This document shows positions 51,960 to 61,900 of a stretch of 64,000 nucleotides of DNA, piece after piece; the first letter of the stretch is position 1; every line of letters begins with the position of its first letter. Made by a program: the position numbers and the translations under genes. The DNA comes from Candidatus Marinarcus aquaticus. GTDB lineage: Bacteria > Campylobacterota > Campylobacteria > Campylobacterales > Arcobacteraceae. Below the pieces are notes generated by a model. That model was not told the DNA's origin and did not search any database. It worked only from the letters and a program-made list of their open reading frames with translations. Where the stretch lies: NCBI RefSeq assembly GCF_004116335.1, contig NZ_PDKN01000007.1:62001-126000 (forward strand), read 5' to 3'.

Positions 51960-54914
51960 ATGACGCAACCAATCAATAAAGAAGAGATTCTGCACGAAAG
52001 CGGAGAGAAAAGAAGAGATTTCCTTAAAATTTCAGGAGCTACTGCAGCAATGATTGCAGGTCAAAGCTTTTTGTTTGCAAAAACAGAACCAATGACCATA
52101 GAAAATGGAAAAGACAACTATCCAAACAGCTCCTATACAGAAAACATGTATCGAAATGAGTTTGGATTTACTTATGGGAAAAAAGAGGAGCATGGATTTG
52201 CTTACCACTGTGTCAACTGTCAAGGTAACTGTGCATGGGAAGTATGGAGTCATAATGGAGTGGTCACACGAGAAAATCAAAGTGCACGATACCCAAGTGT
52301 GAATGCAAAAATTCCTGATTTTAATCCACGTGGATGTAATAAAGGGGTTCAACACTCACAAATCATGTATGAAAAAGACAGAATTTTATACCCTATGGAG
52401 AGAGTAGGACAAAGAGGAAAAGGGACATGGAAACGTCTTTCTTGGGATGAAGCTGCAACAAAAGTGGCGCAAAAAATTTGGGACACCATGACCGATGAAG
52501 AAAAAGGGCCAGATAAACTTCTGGTTCAAGCAGGAACGGGTCTTTTAACAGAAGGTCGACGAGGGGCACCTCTTCGATTTTGTACTCAATTGGGAGCAAG
52601 CAGAATCTACCCTGCTTCATACTTAGGAGATATGTTTTCTGGTGCAGCTGTTGCTTATGGGGAAGGAAATGTGGGGTGTACGTATGATTTTCTTTATCAA
52701 GTAGACACCGCAGTATTTTGGGGCGCAAACCCTTCAGTTTCAAGAATTCCAGATGCCCACTTTGTATGGGAAGGAAAATACAACGGAGCTAAAGTGATTG
52801 TCATAACGCCAGAGTTTAATGCCAGTGCCAAAAGTGCGGACCTTTGGTTACCTATTAAACCCGGCACAGACAATATCCTTGCTATGGGGGTAATCAATGT
52901 CATATTAAACGAAAAGCTTTATAAACCAGAATTTTTAAAAGTCTATACGGATCTTCCATTCTTGGTTGATGTGGAGAGTAAAAAACTGCTGCGACTCTCA
53001 GATATCAAAGGGCATGATGAACATGAATTTATGTCCAAAGGGAAAGTGGATCATACAGCCGAAGAACAATTTTACTGTATGAATAAAAAAACAGGACAAA
53101 TTGCTTTAATGCCTGGATGTGAAGGAAGCGAACATAAAACACTTCGATTGGATGATTTTGATATTGAACCAGAACTTGAAGGGGAGTGGGAGATTGAAGT
53201 ACACGGACAAAAACGACGTGTAACCACTGCATTTGAGATGCTGAAGAAAAATGCCGAAACTTTTACGCCAGAGTATTGTGCCAAAGAGTGTTTTGTCAAC
53301 ATTTCACCGGATGTGATTGTGCAATTGGCAAAAGATATTGCCCTGCCTAAAGTAGTAGAAATCACTGCAGGTTTTAGTTTGAATAAATACTTCAACGGGC
53401 TTTTATCTGTTTGGAACATCTCATCAATTTGTGGATTAACAGGACGAATGGGACCATACGGAGGTTTAAACACTGAAGGGGAATGGAACTTAAGTGGTTT
53501 GGGTGAACTTTCAGGGTTTGCGGGGAAATACTCTCCAAGATTTGGTTCAGGATTTGTTGGCGAGTTTGTGATGGGCAATGGGCTTGAAACAGTGGATGAA
53601 TACTTCAGTGATGAAGACATCAAAAAAGCGCACCAATCAAACGGAAACAGCAGTGGAATTGATAAAAAAGAGTACCTTCAAATTGTTAAAGAGATGCTCG
53701 ATGATGGAGATATGAGCAAAGGTGAAACAGGAACAGGTCACCGACACTGGTCGCCTGAAGTGGCTATTTTAATTGCCGATTCACGATTTAGAAGAAACAA
53801 AGGAAGCAAATACCGAGAAGCGTTCTTAAAGAAAATGAAACACGTTACCGTGGTTGATTTTAAAATGAGTGAAGCTGCGGTGTGGGCAGATATTGTACTT
53901 CCTGCAAAATCACACTATGAGGTGTGGGATTTAAGAACCAGTCCAGGGTATCACCGATACACCAACTTAGCTCAACCTGTGGCAAATTTAAAGCCTGTGG
54001 GTGAAGCGATGGATGAGTGGTCAATGTTTACACTCATTGCTAAAAAACTTGAAGAAATTGCCAATAAACCTGAGAATATTGACAAAGCAAAAGTAGCTGA
54101 TGATAAACGATATGCACGTGATAGTTTCCATGACTTAACGATTTTCCATAAAGAGTTTACCAACACCGATGAAGAGAGTGAAGGAAACATGGAGCCTTAC
54201 TTAGGAACAGATAAGCAAGCTGTACAAGCGGCACTTGAAAAGTGTGACCAGTATCAACCGCATACGATTGAGAAGATGTACAAACAAGGTGGTTTCTTAC
54301 AAATCAATGAAAAAGGTGGGAAATCTTCAACGCTTTATTCAGACAAACCGTACAACACCATGGAACATCACCTCTATAAATTTGAGCGATTAGAAACCGT
54401 TTCAGGAAGACAACAGTTCTATGTGGATGCACCAATGTTCTTACGACTAGGAGCACAAACCAACACAGGACTTAAAGGGATTCGACCCGATTCAAAAGAG
54501 TATCCATTTACTTTGATGACACCACATGCCAGATGGTCAATTCACTCAAACTATAAAACCTCACGAACCCTTCAACGACTTCAAAGAGGAAAGCCTTATG
54601 TGGGAATCAACAAGAAAGTGGCAGAGATTAAAGGGATTAAAGATGGAGATGAAATCCGAGTCTATAACCAACTGGGAGAGTTCTTTGCAATGGCAAAAGT
54701 AACCTCTTCTGCACCAATGGATTCAATGGTCATGGAACACGGTTGGGAACCATACCAATACCGAGATATGAAAGGGCACAATGAGTGTGTACCAACGGCA
54801 TTGAACCTTTTAGAAATGACACATGGATGGGGACACCTAAACTTTGGTGGACTTTGGGACGGAAACCAGTATGCGTATGATGGTGCCGTTAACGTTGAAA
54901 AAGCAAATGCGTAA
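51960..54914 (+). CDS. Type II DMSO-reductase-family molybdoenzyme, catalytic alpha subunit
   Basis: A 984-residue Mo-bisMGD oxidoreductase exported by Tat (RRDFLK at 18-23 followed by a hydrophobic stretch). The FS0 cluster ligands are His83, Cys87, Cys91 and Cys126, the H-x3-C-x3-C arrangement of the NarG/type II group. Asp224 in YLGDMFSG is in the position of the molybdenum-ligand Asp of NarG. Relatives include dimethylsulfide dehydrogenase, ethylbenzene dehydrogenase, and selenate, chlorate and perchlorate reductases. These share the fold but differ in substrate, which cannot be told from this sequence. No chlorite dismutase gene is present, arguing against a (per)chlorate pathway at this locus. 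Beta and gamma subunits follow; a TorD-like chaperone lies 3.4 kb downstream. Confidence 0.9.
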   Translation: MTQPINKEEILHESGEKRRDFLKISGATAAMIAGQSFLFAKTEPMTIENGKDNYPNSSYTENMYRNEFGFTYGKKEEHGFAYHCVNCQGNCAWEVWSHNGVVTRENQSARYPSVNAKIPDFNPRGCNKGVQHSQIMYEKDRILYPMERVGQRGKGTWKRLSWDEAATKVAQKIWDTMTDEEKGPDKLLVQAGTGLLTEGRRGAPLRFCTQLGASRIYPASYLGDMFSGAAVAYGEGNVGCTYDFLYQVDTAVFWGANPSVSRIPDAHFVWEGKYNGAKVIVITPEFNASAKSADLWLPIKPGTDNILAMGVINVILNEKLYKPEFLKVYTDLPFLVDVESKKLLRLSDIKGHDEHEFMSKGKVDHTAEEQFYCMNKKTGQIALMPGCEGSEHKTLRLDDFDIEPELEGEWEIEVHGQKRRVTTAFEMLKKNAETFTPEYCAKECFVNISPDVIVQLAKDIALPKVVEITAGFSLNKYFNGLLSVWNISSICGLTGRMGPYGGLNTEGEWNLSGLGELSGFAGKYSPRFGSGFVGEFVMGNGLETVDEYFSDEDIKKAHQSNGNSSGIDKKEYLQIVKEMLDDGDMSKGETGTGHRHWSPEVAILIADSRFRRNKGSKYREAFLKKMKHVTVVDFKMSEAAVWADIVLPAKSHYEVWDLRTSPGYHRYTNLAQPVANLKPVGEAMDEWSMFTLIAKKLEEIANKPENIDKAKVADDKRYARDSFHDLTIFHKEFTNTDEESEGNMEPYLGTDKQAVQAALEKCDQYQPHTIEKMYKQGGFLQINEKGGKSSTLYSDKPYNTMEHHLYKFERLETVSGRQQFYVDAPMFLRLGAQTNTGLKGIRPDSKEYPFTLMTPHARWSIHSNYKTSRTLQRLQRGKPYVGINKKVAEIKGIKDGDEIRVYNQLGEFFAMAKVTSSAPMDSMVMEHGWEPYQYRDMKGHNECVPTALNLLEMTHGWGHLNFGGLWDGNQYAYDGAVNVEKANA

Positions 54915-54933
54915 GTAAGGAGGAGCTGTAAAG

Positions 54934-56019
54934 ATGTCACAAAGACAATTAGCCATGGTAATGGATTTAAACAAATGTATTGGTTGCCAAACATGTACAG
55001 TTGCTTGTAAAACGCAATGGACGAACCGAAACGGTCGAGAGTATATGTATTGGAACAACGTAGAGACCTATCCAGGGACAGGGTACCCTAAAAACTGGAT
55101 GGATTTAGGGGGTGGTTTTGATGCTGCTGGAGATATTCAAGAAGGTATTATTCCGAACATTGAAGCTGATTATGGAGTGCCTTGGGATTATAACTTTGAA
55201 GCAGTAGGTGCAGGAGAGCAACTTGTACCTAATATTGAGCCAACATGGGGACCAAACTGGGATGAAGACCAAGGAGATGGAGACTTTCCAAACGACAACT
55301 ACTTCTTCTATATTCCTAGAATTTGTAACCACTGTACCAACCCAGGGTGTTTAAGCTCATGTCCTAGAGATGCAATTTTTAAACGAGACCAAGATGGGGT
55401 AGTTTTAGTGGACTTAGACCGATGTCAAGGGTACCGATACTGTATTGCAGGGTGTCCTTATAAAAAAATATACTTCAACCCTAAAATTTCTAAAAGTGAA
55501 AAGTGTATTTTATGTTTTCCTAGAATTGAACAAGGGTTACCACCAGCATGTGCACAACAGTGTGTGGGGCGTATTCGATTTGTAGGCTTTTTGGATGATG
55601 AGCAGAGTCAAGTACACCAACTCGTACACAAGTATAAAGTGGCACTTCCATTGAATGCGCATAAGGGAACAGGACCCAATATCTATTATGTTCCACCAAC
55701 AGAGGCGCCACCAAAGTTTGATGCCAATGGAAATGTGATTGAGGGAAGTAACCGAATTCCTACTGAAGAGTTAGAGAAACTCTTTGGACAAGAGGTACAT
55801 GGTGCAATTAAAACACTTAAAAGTGAGATGCAAAAACGAAAAGAGACAGGAAAATCAGAACTGATGGATCTGCTTATTGCGTATCAACACTCTGAGATGT
55901 TCCGATTGGATAATGGCTACTATAAATCGTTAGAGAAAAACAAGCTTGCTCCAATTGATACGCGATATCTCAAAGGGAAAAACACGCATAAAATATCTCA
56001 CTTTAAGGCAGGGCACTAA
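54934..56019 (+). CDS. Type II molybdoenzyme iron-sulfur beta subunit
   Basis: A 361-residue electron-transfer subunit with four cluster motifs: CIGCQTCTVACK (Cys15, 18, 21, 25), CNHCTNPGCLSSCP, CQGYRYCIAGCPYKK, and CILCFPRIEQGLPPACAQQC. In the third motif Tyr replaces the second Cys (C-x2-Y-x2-C), the substitution that gives a [3Fe-4S] cluster in NarH and its type II relatives. There is no signal peptide, so it should be carried across the membrane with the Tat-exported alpha subunit. The gene starts 19 bases after alpha and ends one base before the gamma start. Confidence 0.92.
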   Translation: MSQRQLAMVMDLNKCIGCQTCTVACKTQWTNRNGREYMYWNNVETYPGTGYPKNWMDLGGGFDAAGDIQEGIIPNIEADYGVPWDYNFEAVGAGEQLVPNIEPTWGPNWDEDQGDGDFPNDNYFFYIPRICNHCTNPGCLSSCPRDAIFKRDQDGVVLVDLDRCQGYRYCIAGCPYKKIYFNPKISKSEKCILCFPRIEQGLPPACAQQCVGRIRFVGFLDDEQSQVHQLVHKYKVALPLNAHKGTGPNIYYVPPTEAPPKFDANGNVIEGSNRIPTEELEKLFGQEVHGAIKTLKSEMQKRKETGKSELMDLLIAYQHSEMFRLDNGYYKSLEKNKLAPIDTRYLKGKNTHKISHFKAGH

Positions 56020-56020
56020 A

Positions 56021-57268
56021 ATGAAAAAGTTACTTAACACCGTTTTATTAAGCAGTGCAATGGCTTTAAGTGCCTTTGCAAACAGTCCGGTAATCACAGT
56101 TCATAAAGTAAGCGACGATATCAGCAATGTGGATGTGAGTTCAGGTGATTGGAGAGGTGCAGATGAAACACTTGTAACACTCTACCCTCAAACCACGATT
56201 AAACTCAATGACAAAAAAGCCAATGCGCTAAACAAAGGCAACATGGCAAAAGAGATTTATGTCAAAGCCATCACCGATGGGAAACATATTGCGTTTAAAC
56301 TTCGATGGAGTGATGAGAGCAAATCAATTCAATCAGGCAATGCCATTAAAAACACCGAATTTCCAGATGGATTTGCAGTGCAATTCGCTGCACACTATGA
56401 TGACCCTAAAAAACTGCCATACATTGGAATGGGAAGTAAAGACCGTCCCGTTGTGGTTTACTTACAAAAAGCGGTGCAAAAACTTTTTGAACCCAATGGA
56501 AATGGCGATGTTGAAAAACAAGTCAACAGAAGCAATGCACATGCGTTTAACTCTGAAATCAACCATGATTTAGAGAAATTCGATATCGATGTGGAGCAGT
56601 TAGCCGTACGAGATTATCAAAAAGCGTTTGTGGCTGAAGGGTTTGGTTCAATGACAGAAATCAAAGACCACAGCACAAAATTCAATGCTCAAATGCAGTA
56701 CAACGACAGTTGGTTTGGTCAAAATGAGTGGGAAGGAGTAGTAGTACGAAGCTTGAATGATGAGTATGTGAAGTTTTATAACGACCCTTTCCCCGTTGCA
56801 TTTGCCGTTTGGGATGGAGCAAAAATGGGTCGAGATGGTCTGAAAACACTCTCCACTTGGATTATTGCTGAGTTTGAAGGTATAAAAGGAAGAGATTTAC
56901 TCAAAGAGGAGTTTGACCAACCATTAACCAATGCCAATTTAGACAATGGAAAAGCACTGCTTCAAGCAAACTGTGCTTCTTGCCACAACTATGCACAAAC
57001 CAATGAAGCAGCATCCCCTTTTATGGCACCAAACTTAAGCAATATTGGAGGGTACTCTACAACGCCTTATTTGATTGAGTCAATCACAGACCCAAATGCG
57101 GTCATCGTACCAGGGTATAACAGAAACTCTCACCCTAATTTTGCGTGGTATTATGATGATGGACAAGGTGGGAAAACCTCAGCAATGCCATCATTTGCTC
57201 ATTTAAGTGAACAAGAAGTAACCGACATTGTGGCCTATTTAAAAACTCTGAAAGTGGAGGTACAATAA
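56021..57268 (+). CDS. Gamma subunit: ethylbenzene-dehydrogenase-type heme b domain fused to cytochrome c
   Basis: A 415-residue exported protein. A signal peptide (about 1-20) is followed by an EB_dh/DdhC-like heme b domain, then a C-terminal cytochrome c domain with CASCH at 318-322 and a Met-containing segment near the end (TSAMPSFAHLSEQEV). The likely heme b ligands, by analogy with ethylbenzene dehydrogenase, are Met137 (IGMGSKDRPV) and Lys275 (DGLKTLSTW). Known gamma subunits of the family carry only heme b and pass electrons to a separate cytochrome c; here the acceptor is built in. ATG at 56021 is the true start, since an upstream in-frame ATG lies inside the beta gene. The downstream gene starts two bases later. 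Confidence 0.88.
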   Translation: MKKLLNTVLLSSAMALSAFANSPVITVHKVSDDISNVDVSSGDWRGADETLVTLYPQTTIKLNDKKANALNKGNMAKEIYVKAITDGKHIAFKLRWSDESKSIQSGNAIKNTEFPDGFAVQFAAHYDDPKKLPYIGMGSKDRPVVVYLQKAVQKLFEPNGNGDVEKQVNRSNAHAFNSEINHDLEKFDIDVEQLAVRDYQKAFVAEGFGSMTEIKDHSTKFNAQMQYNDSWFGQNEWEGVVVRSLNDEYVKFYNDPFPVAFAVWDGAKMGRDGLKTLSTWIIAEFEGIKGRDLLKEEFDQPLTNANLDNGKALLQANCASCHNYAQTNEAASPFMAPNLSNIGGYSTTPYLIESITDPNAVIVPGYNRNSHPNFAWYYDDGQGGKTSAMPSFAHLSEQEVTDIVAYLKTLKVEVQ

Positions 57269-57269
57269 G

Positions 57270-57680
57270 ATGTTTATGAAAAAAACCTTACTGCTTCTTG
57301 CAGGCGTATTACTTACTCTCTCTTTGGCTCAAGCAGCCCAAGAGAAAGAGGGATTTCTAACGACAAAATGGTGTGCAGATCGTGGATTGTTTGCAGATTG
57401 TCGAATGGAGACCATTTTTTGTGGTTATGAAGGGTGTTATAAAGATCAAAAAGAGTTCAACACCAATGTCAATGCCACTTTTGTTTTAAACGTACACAGT
57501 GAAGGGAAATACTATCTTGTTGAGTTCTCTGAAGGAATTGAACTGGGTGAAATATTGGAAAAAGCCATCAATAAAAATGAGGTGACGCTCATTGGAGAAA
57601 TTGAAGGCAATACCATCAAGGTTGAAGACTTTGAGGCACCACCCCCACCAAAAAAATCATTCTTTAAAGGGTGTTTATAA
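57270..57680 (+). CDS. Cys-rich periplasmic protein of the molybdoenzyme operon
   Basis: A 136-residue protein with a cleavable signal peptide (about 1-22, ending AQA), then KWCADRGLFADCRMETIFCGYEG with further cysteines close by and one at the C-terminus (FFKGCL). I do not recognise a family. It is preceded by GGAGG and is the last gene before a strong terminator. The paired cysteines suggest disulfides or metal binding. A link with the enzyme's maturation or with sulfur or metal chemistry is inferred from operon membership. Confidence 0.7.
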   Translation: MFMKKTLLLLAGVLLTLSLAQAAQEKEGFLTTKWCADRGLFADCRMETIFCGYEGCYKDQKEFNTNVNATFVLNVHSEGKYYLVEFSEGIELGEILEKAINKNEVTLIGEIEGNTIKVEDFEAPPPPKKSFFKGCL

Positions 57681-57681
57681 T

Positions 57682-57710
57682 CCAAAGGGACCCTTTGTCC
57701 CTTTGGTTTT
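57682..57710 (+). terminator. Strong rho-independent terminator after the molybdoenzyme operon
   Basis: A 10-base perfect stem (CCAAAGGGAC and GTCCCTTTGG), 5-base loop, then TTTTAT. It begins one base after the Cys-rich gene stop. It separates the structural operon from the DJ-1 and chaperone genes. Confidence 0.9.
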
Positions 57711-57758
57711 ATACCCAACTTACGCTACAATAATTCATCATATTTTTAAGGAGTCAAC

Positions 57759-58307
57759 ATGGCAAAACTGCTTATACCCTTGGCCAATGGGTTTGAAGAG
57801 ATTGAGGCCGTTACCATCATTGATGTTAATCGACGTGCAGGAAATGAAGTGATTGTCTGCTCCATTGAGTCAACATTGGAAGTATTGGGTGCCAATGGTA
57901 TCACCGTTAAAGCAGATACTTTTATTGATGCGCTTCAAACCAAAAGTTTTGATATGATTGTGCTTCCAGGTGGTGCAGCAGGTACACAAGCATTAAGTGA
58001 ACACTCTACCGTACAAGCCTTTTTAAAAGAATTTAAAAAGAACAATAAACTCATCGGTGCTATTTGTGCAGCCCCTTATGCGTTAGATACGGCGGGAGTA
58101 TTAAATGAGAATTATACGTGTTATCCAAGTTTTGAAAAACAAATTACTCAAACAGGATATGACCCAACACAATCTGTCGTCATAGACAAAGATGTCATCA
58201 CTTCACGAGGACCCGGCACGGCCTTAACTTTTTCACTTGAAATTGTGAAAAAACTCAATGGAGAAGAGACTTACAATCAACTTGTTGAAGGGATGTTAGT
58301 CAACTAA
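57759..58307 (+). CDS. DJ-1/PfpI family protein (YajL/ThiJ-like)
   Basis: A 182-residue flavodoxin-like protein of the DJ-1 family. The nucleophile elbow is AICAAPYALD with the reactive Cys, the acidic partner lies in LANGFEEIEAV, and VITSRGPGTALTFSLEIV is the family C-terminal signature. Members act as chaperones or as glyoxalase/deglycase-like enzymes; exact activity is debated. It has its own AAGGAG site and precedes the TorD-type chaperone gene by 8 bases. Confidence 0.92.
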   Translation: MAKLLIPLANGFEEIEAVTIIDVNRRAGNEVIVCSIESTLEVLGANGITVKADTFIDALQTKSFDMIVLPGGAAGTQALSEHSTVQAFLKEFKKNNKLIGAICAAPYALDTAGVLNENYTCYPSFEKQITQTGYDPTQSVVIDKDVITSRGPGTALTFSLEIVKKLNGEETYNQLVEGMLVN

Positions 58308-58315
58308 GGAACACA

Positions 58316-58876
58316 ATGGACAACCAACACCGAATTTACATCTATGCATTTTTATCTCGGATTTTTTCAGATGAACTCGATGAGAAATTTTTAAAAGAGT
58401 TACACCACAATAAAGAGATGCTCGAAATGATAGGAGTAAACTCTTTAGAGTGGTTTACACACACTTCAATGAATAAAATAGAAGATGAACTCAATGTGGA
58501 TTACAGTACGGTTTTTTTAATGAATGCCAAACCCATAGAGACGTCCGTTATTGATGCTAAAGATGAGATTCTTGTTGGACTTCAAAACCCGGTGATGCAA
58601 TTTTATTTTAATCACGACTATGAACTGAATTTAAGTGCATCTCACTTGCAAACACCGGATCATATCTCTATTGAATTTGCTTTTATGCAAAACCTCATTT
58701 CTAAAGATGAAAAACGCGTACAAAAAGAGTTTTTAGCGCAACACCTGCTTAAATGGGCGGTGCCCTATTTTATAGGTATTAAAAGCATGTGCAATACCCC
58801 ACTGTATAAAGATTTGTGTGATTTTGTGGTGGAGTTTTTAGCCAATGATTATGACTATTTAACACAAAAAATATAA
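58316..58876 (+). CDS. TorD/DmsD-type molybdoenzyme maturation chaperone
   Basis: A 186-residue all-helical protein of the TorD family, which binds the Tat signal of a molybdoenzyme and assists cofactor insertion. The hallmark region is TPDHISIEFAFMQNLIS followed by a helix with EFLAQHLLKWAVPYF. It presumably serves the Tat-exported alpha subunit encoded upstream, although a terminator and the DJ-1 gene lie in between, so it is in a separate transcription unit. The pairing is inference. Confidence 0.85.
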   Translation: MDNQHRIYIYAFLSRIFSDELDEKFLKELHHNKEMLEMIGVNSLEWFTHTSMNKIEDELNVDYSTVFLMNAKPIETSVIDAKDEILVGLQNPVMQFYFNHDYELNLSASHLQTPDHISIEFAFMQNLISKDEKRVQKEFLAQHLLKWAVPYFIGIKSMCNTPLYKDLCDFVVEFLANDYDYLTQKI

Positions 58877-58911
58877 CCCTCACACTTAATTTCACCCTTA
58901 CTTTATCTTGA

Positions 58912-58917
58912 TATAAT
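58912..58917 (+). promoter_or_regulatory. -10 box of dnaE
   Basis: TATAAT in the context CTTGATATAATATC, 23 bases before the dnaE ATG. Confidence 0.5.
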
Positions 58918-58940
58918 ATCTTCAAAAAAAAGAATATATT

Positions 58941-61900
58941 ATGTCAACGACACCGCAATTTACACACTTACATTTACATACGGAATATTCACTGCTTGAT
59001 GGTGCTAATAAAATTAAACTTTTAGCCAAACGGGTTAAAGAGTTGGGCATGGAAAGCGTTGCCATGACCGACCATGGAAACATGTTTGGAACCATTGATT
59101 TTTACAACACCATGAGAGCAGAAGGCATCAAACCTATCATTGGAATGGAGGCTTATATCCATAATTCTGATGAAATTGATGATAAAACCACCAAACAACG
59201 GTTTCACTTATGCTTATATGCTAAAAATGAAGTAGGGTATAAAAACCTGATGTTCCTTTCAAGCCAAGCTTATATGCACGGTTTTTACTACTATCCACGA
59301 ATTAATAAAAAGCTTTTAAGAGAGAACTCAGAAGGTCTGGTCTGTTCTGCAGCTTGTTTGCAAGGCGAAGTAAACTGGCATCTGAACACCAACAGTGAAC
59401 GAAACGTCAAGTTTGGTGCCAAAGGGTACGATAAAGCCAAAGAGATTGCATTGGAGTACAAAGAGATTTTTGGCGATGATTTCTACTTAGAGATCATGCG
59501 TCACGGAATTGCAGACCAATATTTTATCGATGATTTGATTCTGAAAATCTCACATGAAACAGGCATTAAAGTGGTTGCAACCAATGACACCCACTACTTA
59601 AAACAAAAAGATGCCGATGCGCATGAAGCCTTTATGTGTATTGCCATGAATAAACTCTACGATGACCCCAATCGTTTACGACACTCGGTGCATGAGTTTT
59701 ATCTTAAATCTCCTGAACAGATTGCTAAACTCTATGCCGATATTCCTCAAGCCATTGAAAACACGCAAGAGATAGCACAAAAGTGTAACTTAGAGATTAA
59801 ACTGGGGAACCCTACTCCACCGAACTTTAAATTTACACGAGAAAAATCAGCCGAACAAGGTTTAACCCTACCTGAACCAGAGTTGGAGTATTCACTTGAA
59901 AACGATAAAGTTCTGTTTATCCATGAGTGTTGGAAAGGGCTTGAAGAGCGTTTGAAAATTGTACCCCAAGAGAAACATCAAGAGTATAAAGATCGTCTGC
60001 AAGTTGAGATAGATATTATTAATAACATGAAATTCCCAGGCTACATGCTCATCGTTTGGGATTTCGTTATTGTGGCAAAACAGATGGGAATTCCTGTGGG
60101 TCCGGGACGGGGTTCAGCCGCAGGTAGTTTGGTTGCTTATAGCCTGTTTATTACCGATATTGACCCCATGCCATATGGACTTCTGTTTGAGCGGTTCTTG
60201 AATCCAGAGCGGGTAAGTATGCCCGATATCGATATGGACTTCTGCCAAAGCAGACGGGGTGAAATCATTGATTATGTAGTGAAACAGTATGGTCGAGCCA
60301 ACGTGGCACAAATCATCACCTTTGGTAAACTGCTTGCTAAAGGGGTGATACGAGACGTTGCAAGAGTTCTTGACATGCCATACGCCAAAGCCGATGCGAT
60401 GGCAAAACTCATACCTGATGAGTTGGGGATTAACTTAGCCAGTTCTTATGAAAAAGAGCCCAAAATCAAAGAACTGTGTGATTCAGACCCACAAGCAAAA
60501 AGAGTATGGGAGTTCGCGCTTGCACTTGAAGGTCTGAACAGAAATGCAGGGACACACGCAGCAGGTGTCGTTATTTCCAATGAACCTCTTTGGAATAAAA
60601 CACCTTTGTTTAAACCCTCAGGAATGGAAACCCTTGCAACTCAATACAACGGAAAGTATGTTGAAGACGTTGACCTTATTAAATTCGACTTCTTGGGTTT
60701 AAAAACCCTTACCGTTATTGAAGAAGCCAATAAACTGATTGAAAAGCGACACGGAAAACGGATTGACTTTATTAAAACCGATGTGAATGATAAAGGGGTT
60801 TATGAACTCATCCAAACAGGGCATACGATTGGTCTGTTCCAAATAGAGTCTGACGGTATGCAAGATTTGAACAAACGTTTGAAACCATCAAACTTTGAAG
60901 ACATCATTGCGGTCTTGGCTCTGTATCGACCAGGACCAATGGAGTCAGGGATGCTTGATGACTTTATTGACAGAAAGCACGGACGAAAAGAGATCAACTA
61001 CTTCTATGATGAGTTCGATGAGCCATTACGACCCATTCTAGAGCCAACCTATGGGGTTATTGTTTACCAAGAGCAAGTTATGCAAATTGTTCAAACCATT
61101 GGTGGATTTAGTCTGGGTGGTGCGGACTTGGTTCGACGAGCAATGGGTAAAAAGATTAAAGAGGAGATGGACCGTCTTAAAGGCGAATTTGCAGATGGTG
61201 GAGTTAAAAAAGGGTATCAACGAGCGCATTGTGAAGAGCTGTTTGACTTGATTGTAAAGTTTGCTGGGTACGGGTTTAATAAATCGCACTCTGCAGCATA
61301 TGCCTTAGTTACGTTCTACACTTCGTATTTAAAAAAATATTATCCGTCAGAGTTCATGGCGGCCTTGTTGACTTTGGAGAAAGACAACACCGATAAGGTT
61401 GTTAAATACATCGATGAAGTAAAACGATTGGGACTTGACTTGTTCCCACCTGATATCAATAAATCTGACTTGGTGTTTTCTGCTACTAAAATTGATGGCG
61501 AAGAGGTTGTTATGTTTGGTATGGGTGCCATTAAAGGTGTGGGTGATGTTGCGATTAAATCCATTCTTGCAGCTCGTAATGAAGGTGGCGTATTTACAGA
61601 TATGAGTGATTTTATCTCTCGTATTGATGGAAGTAAGGTCAATAAACGCGTCATTGAAGCTTTAACCAAATCAGGCGCATTTGACTCATTTGGTTACTCC
61701 AGACGTGCGTTATTGGAACAAATTGAACTCATCGGTGAAACCGTAGGAAAAGCAGCACAAGCAAGAAAAATGGCGACAGGATCACTCTTTGGTGAAAGCG
61801 ATGAGCTTACAAAAGTGGATATCACCTTAGAGCACATGGACGAATTCCCCTCAAAAGAGTTGCTCGAATTAGAGAAAGCCTCTTTGGGATTCTATGTATC

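Noticed and set aside
55946-56020. A longer gamma subunit starting at 55946 within the beta gene
   Set aside because: It would add 25 residues in front of a complete signal peptide; the ATG at 56021 directly follows the beta stop.
51960-57268. Chlorate or perchlorate reductase locus
   Set aside because: The subunits fit the same broad family, but no chlorite dismutase or associated regulatory genes are present, and the substrate cannot be told from ligand residues alone.
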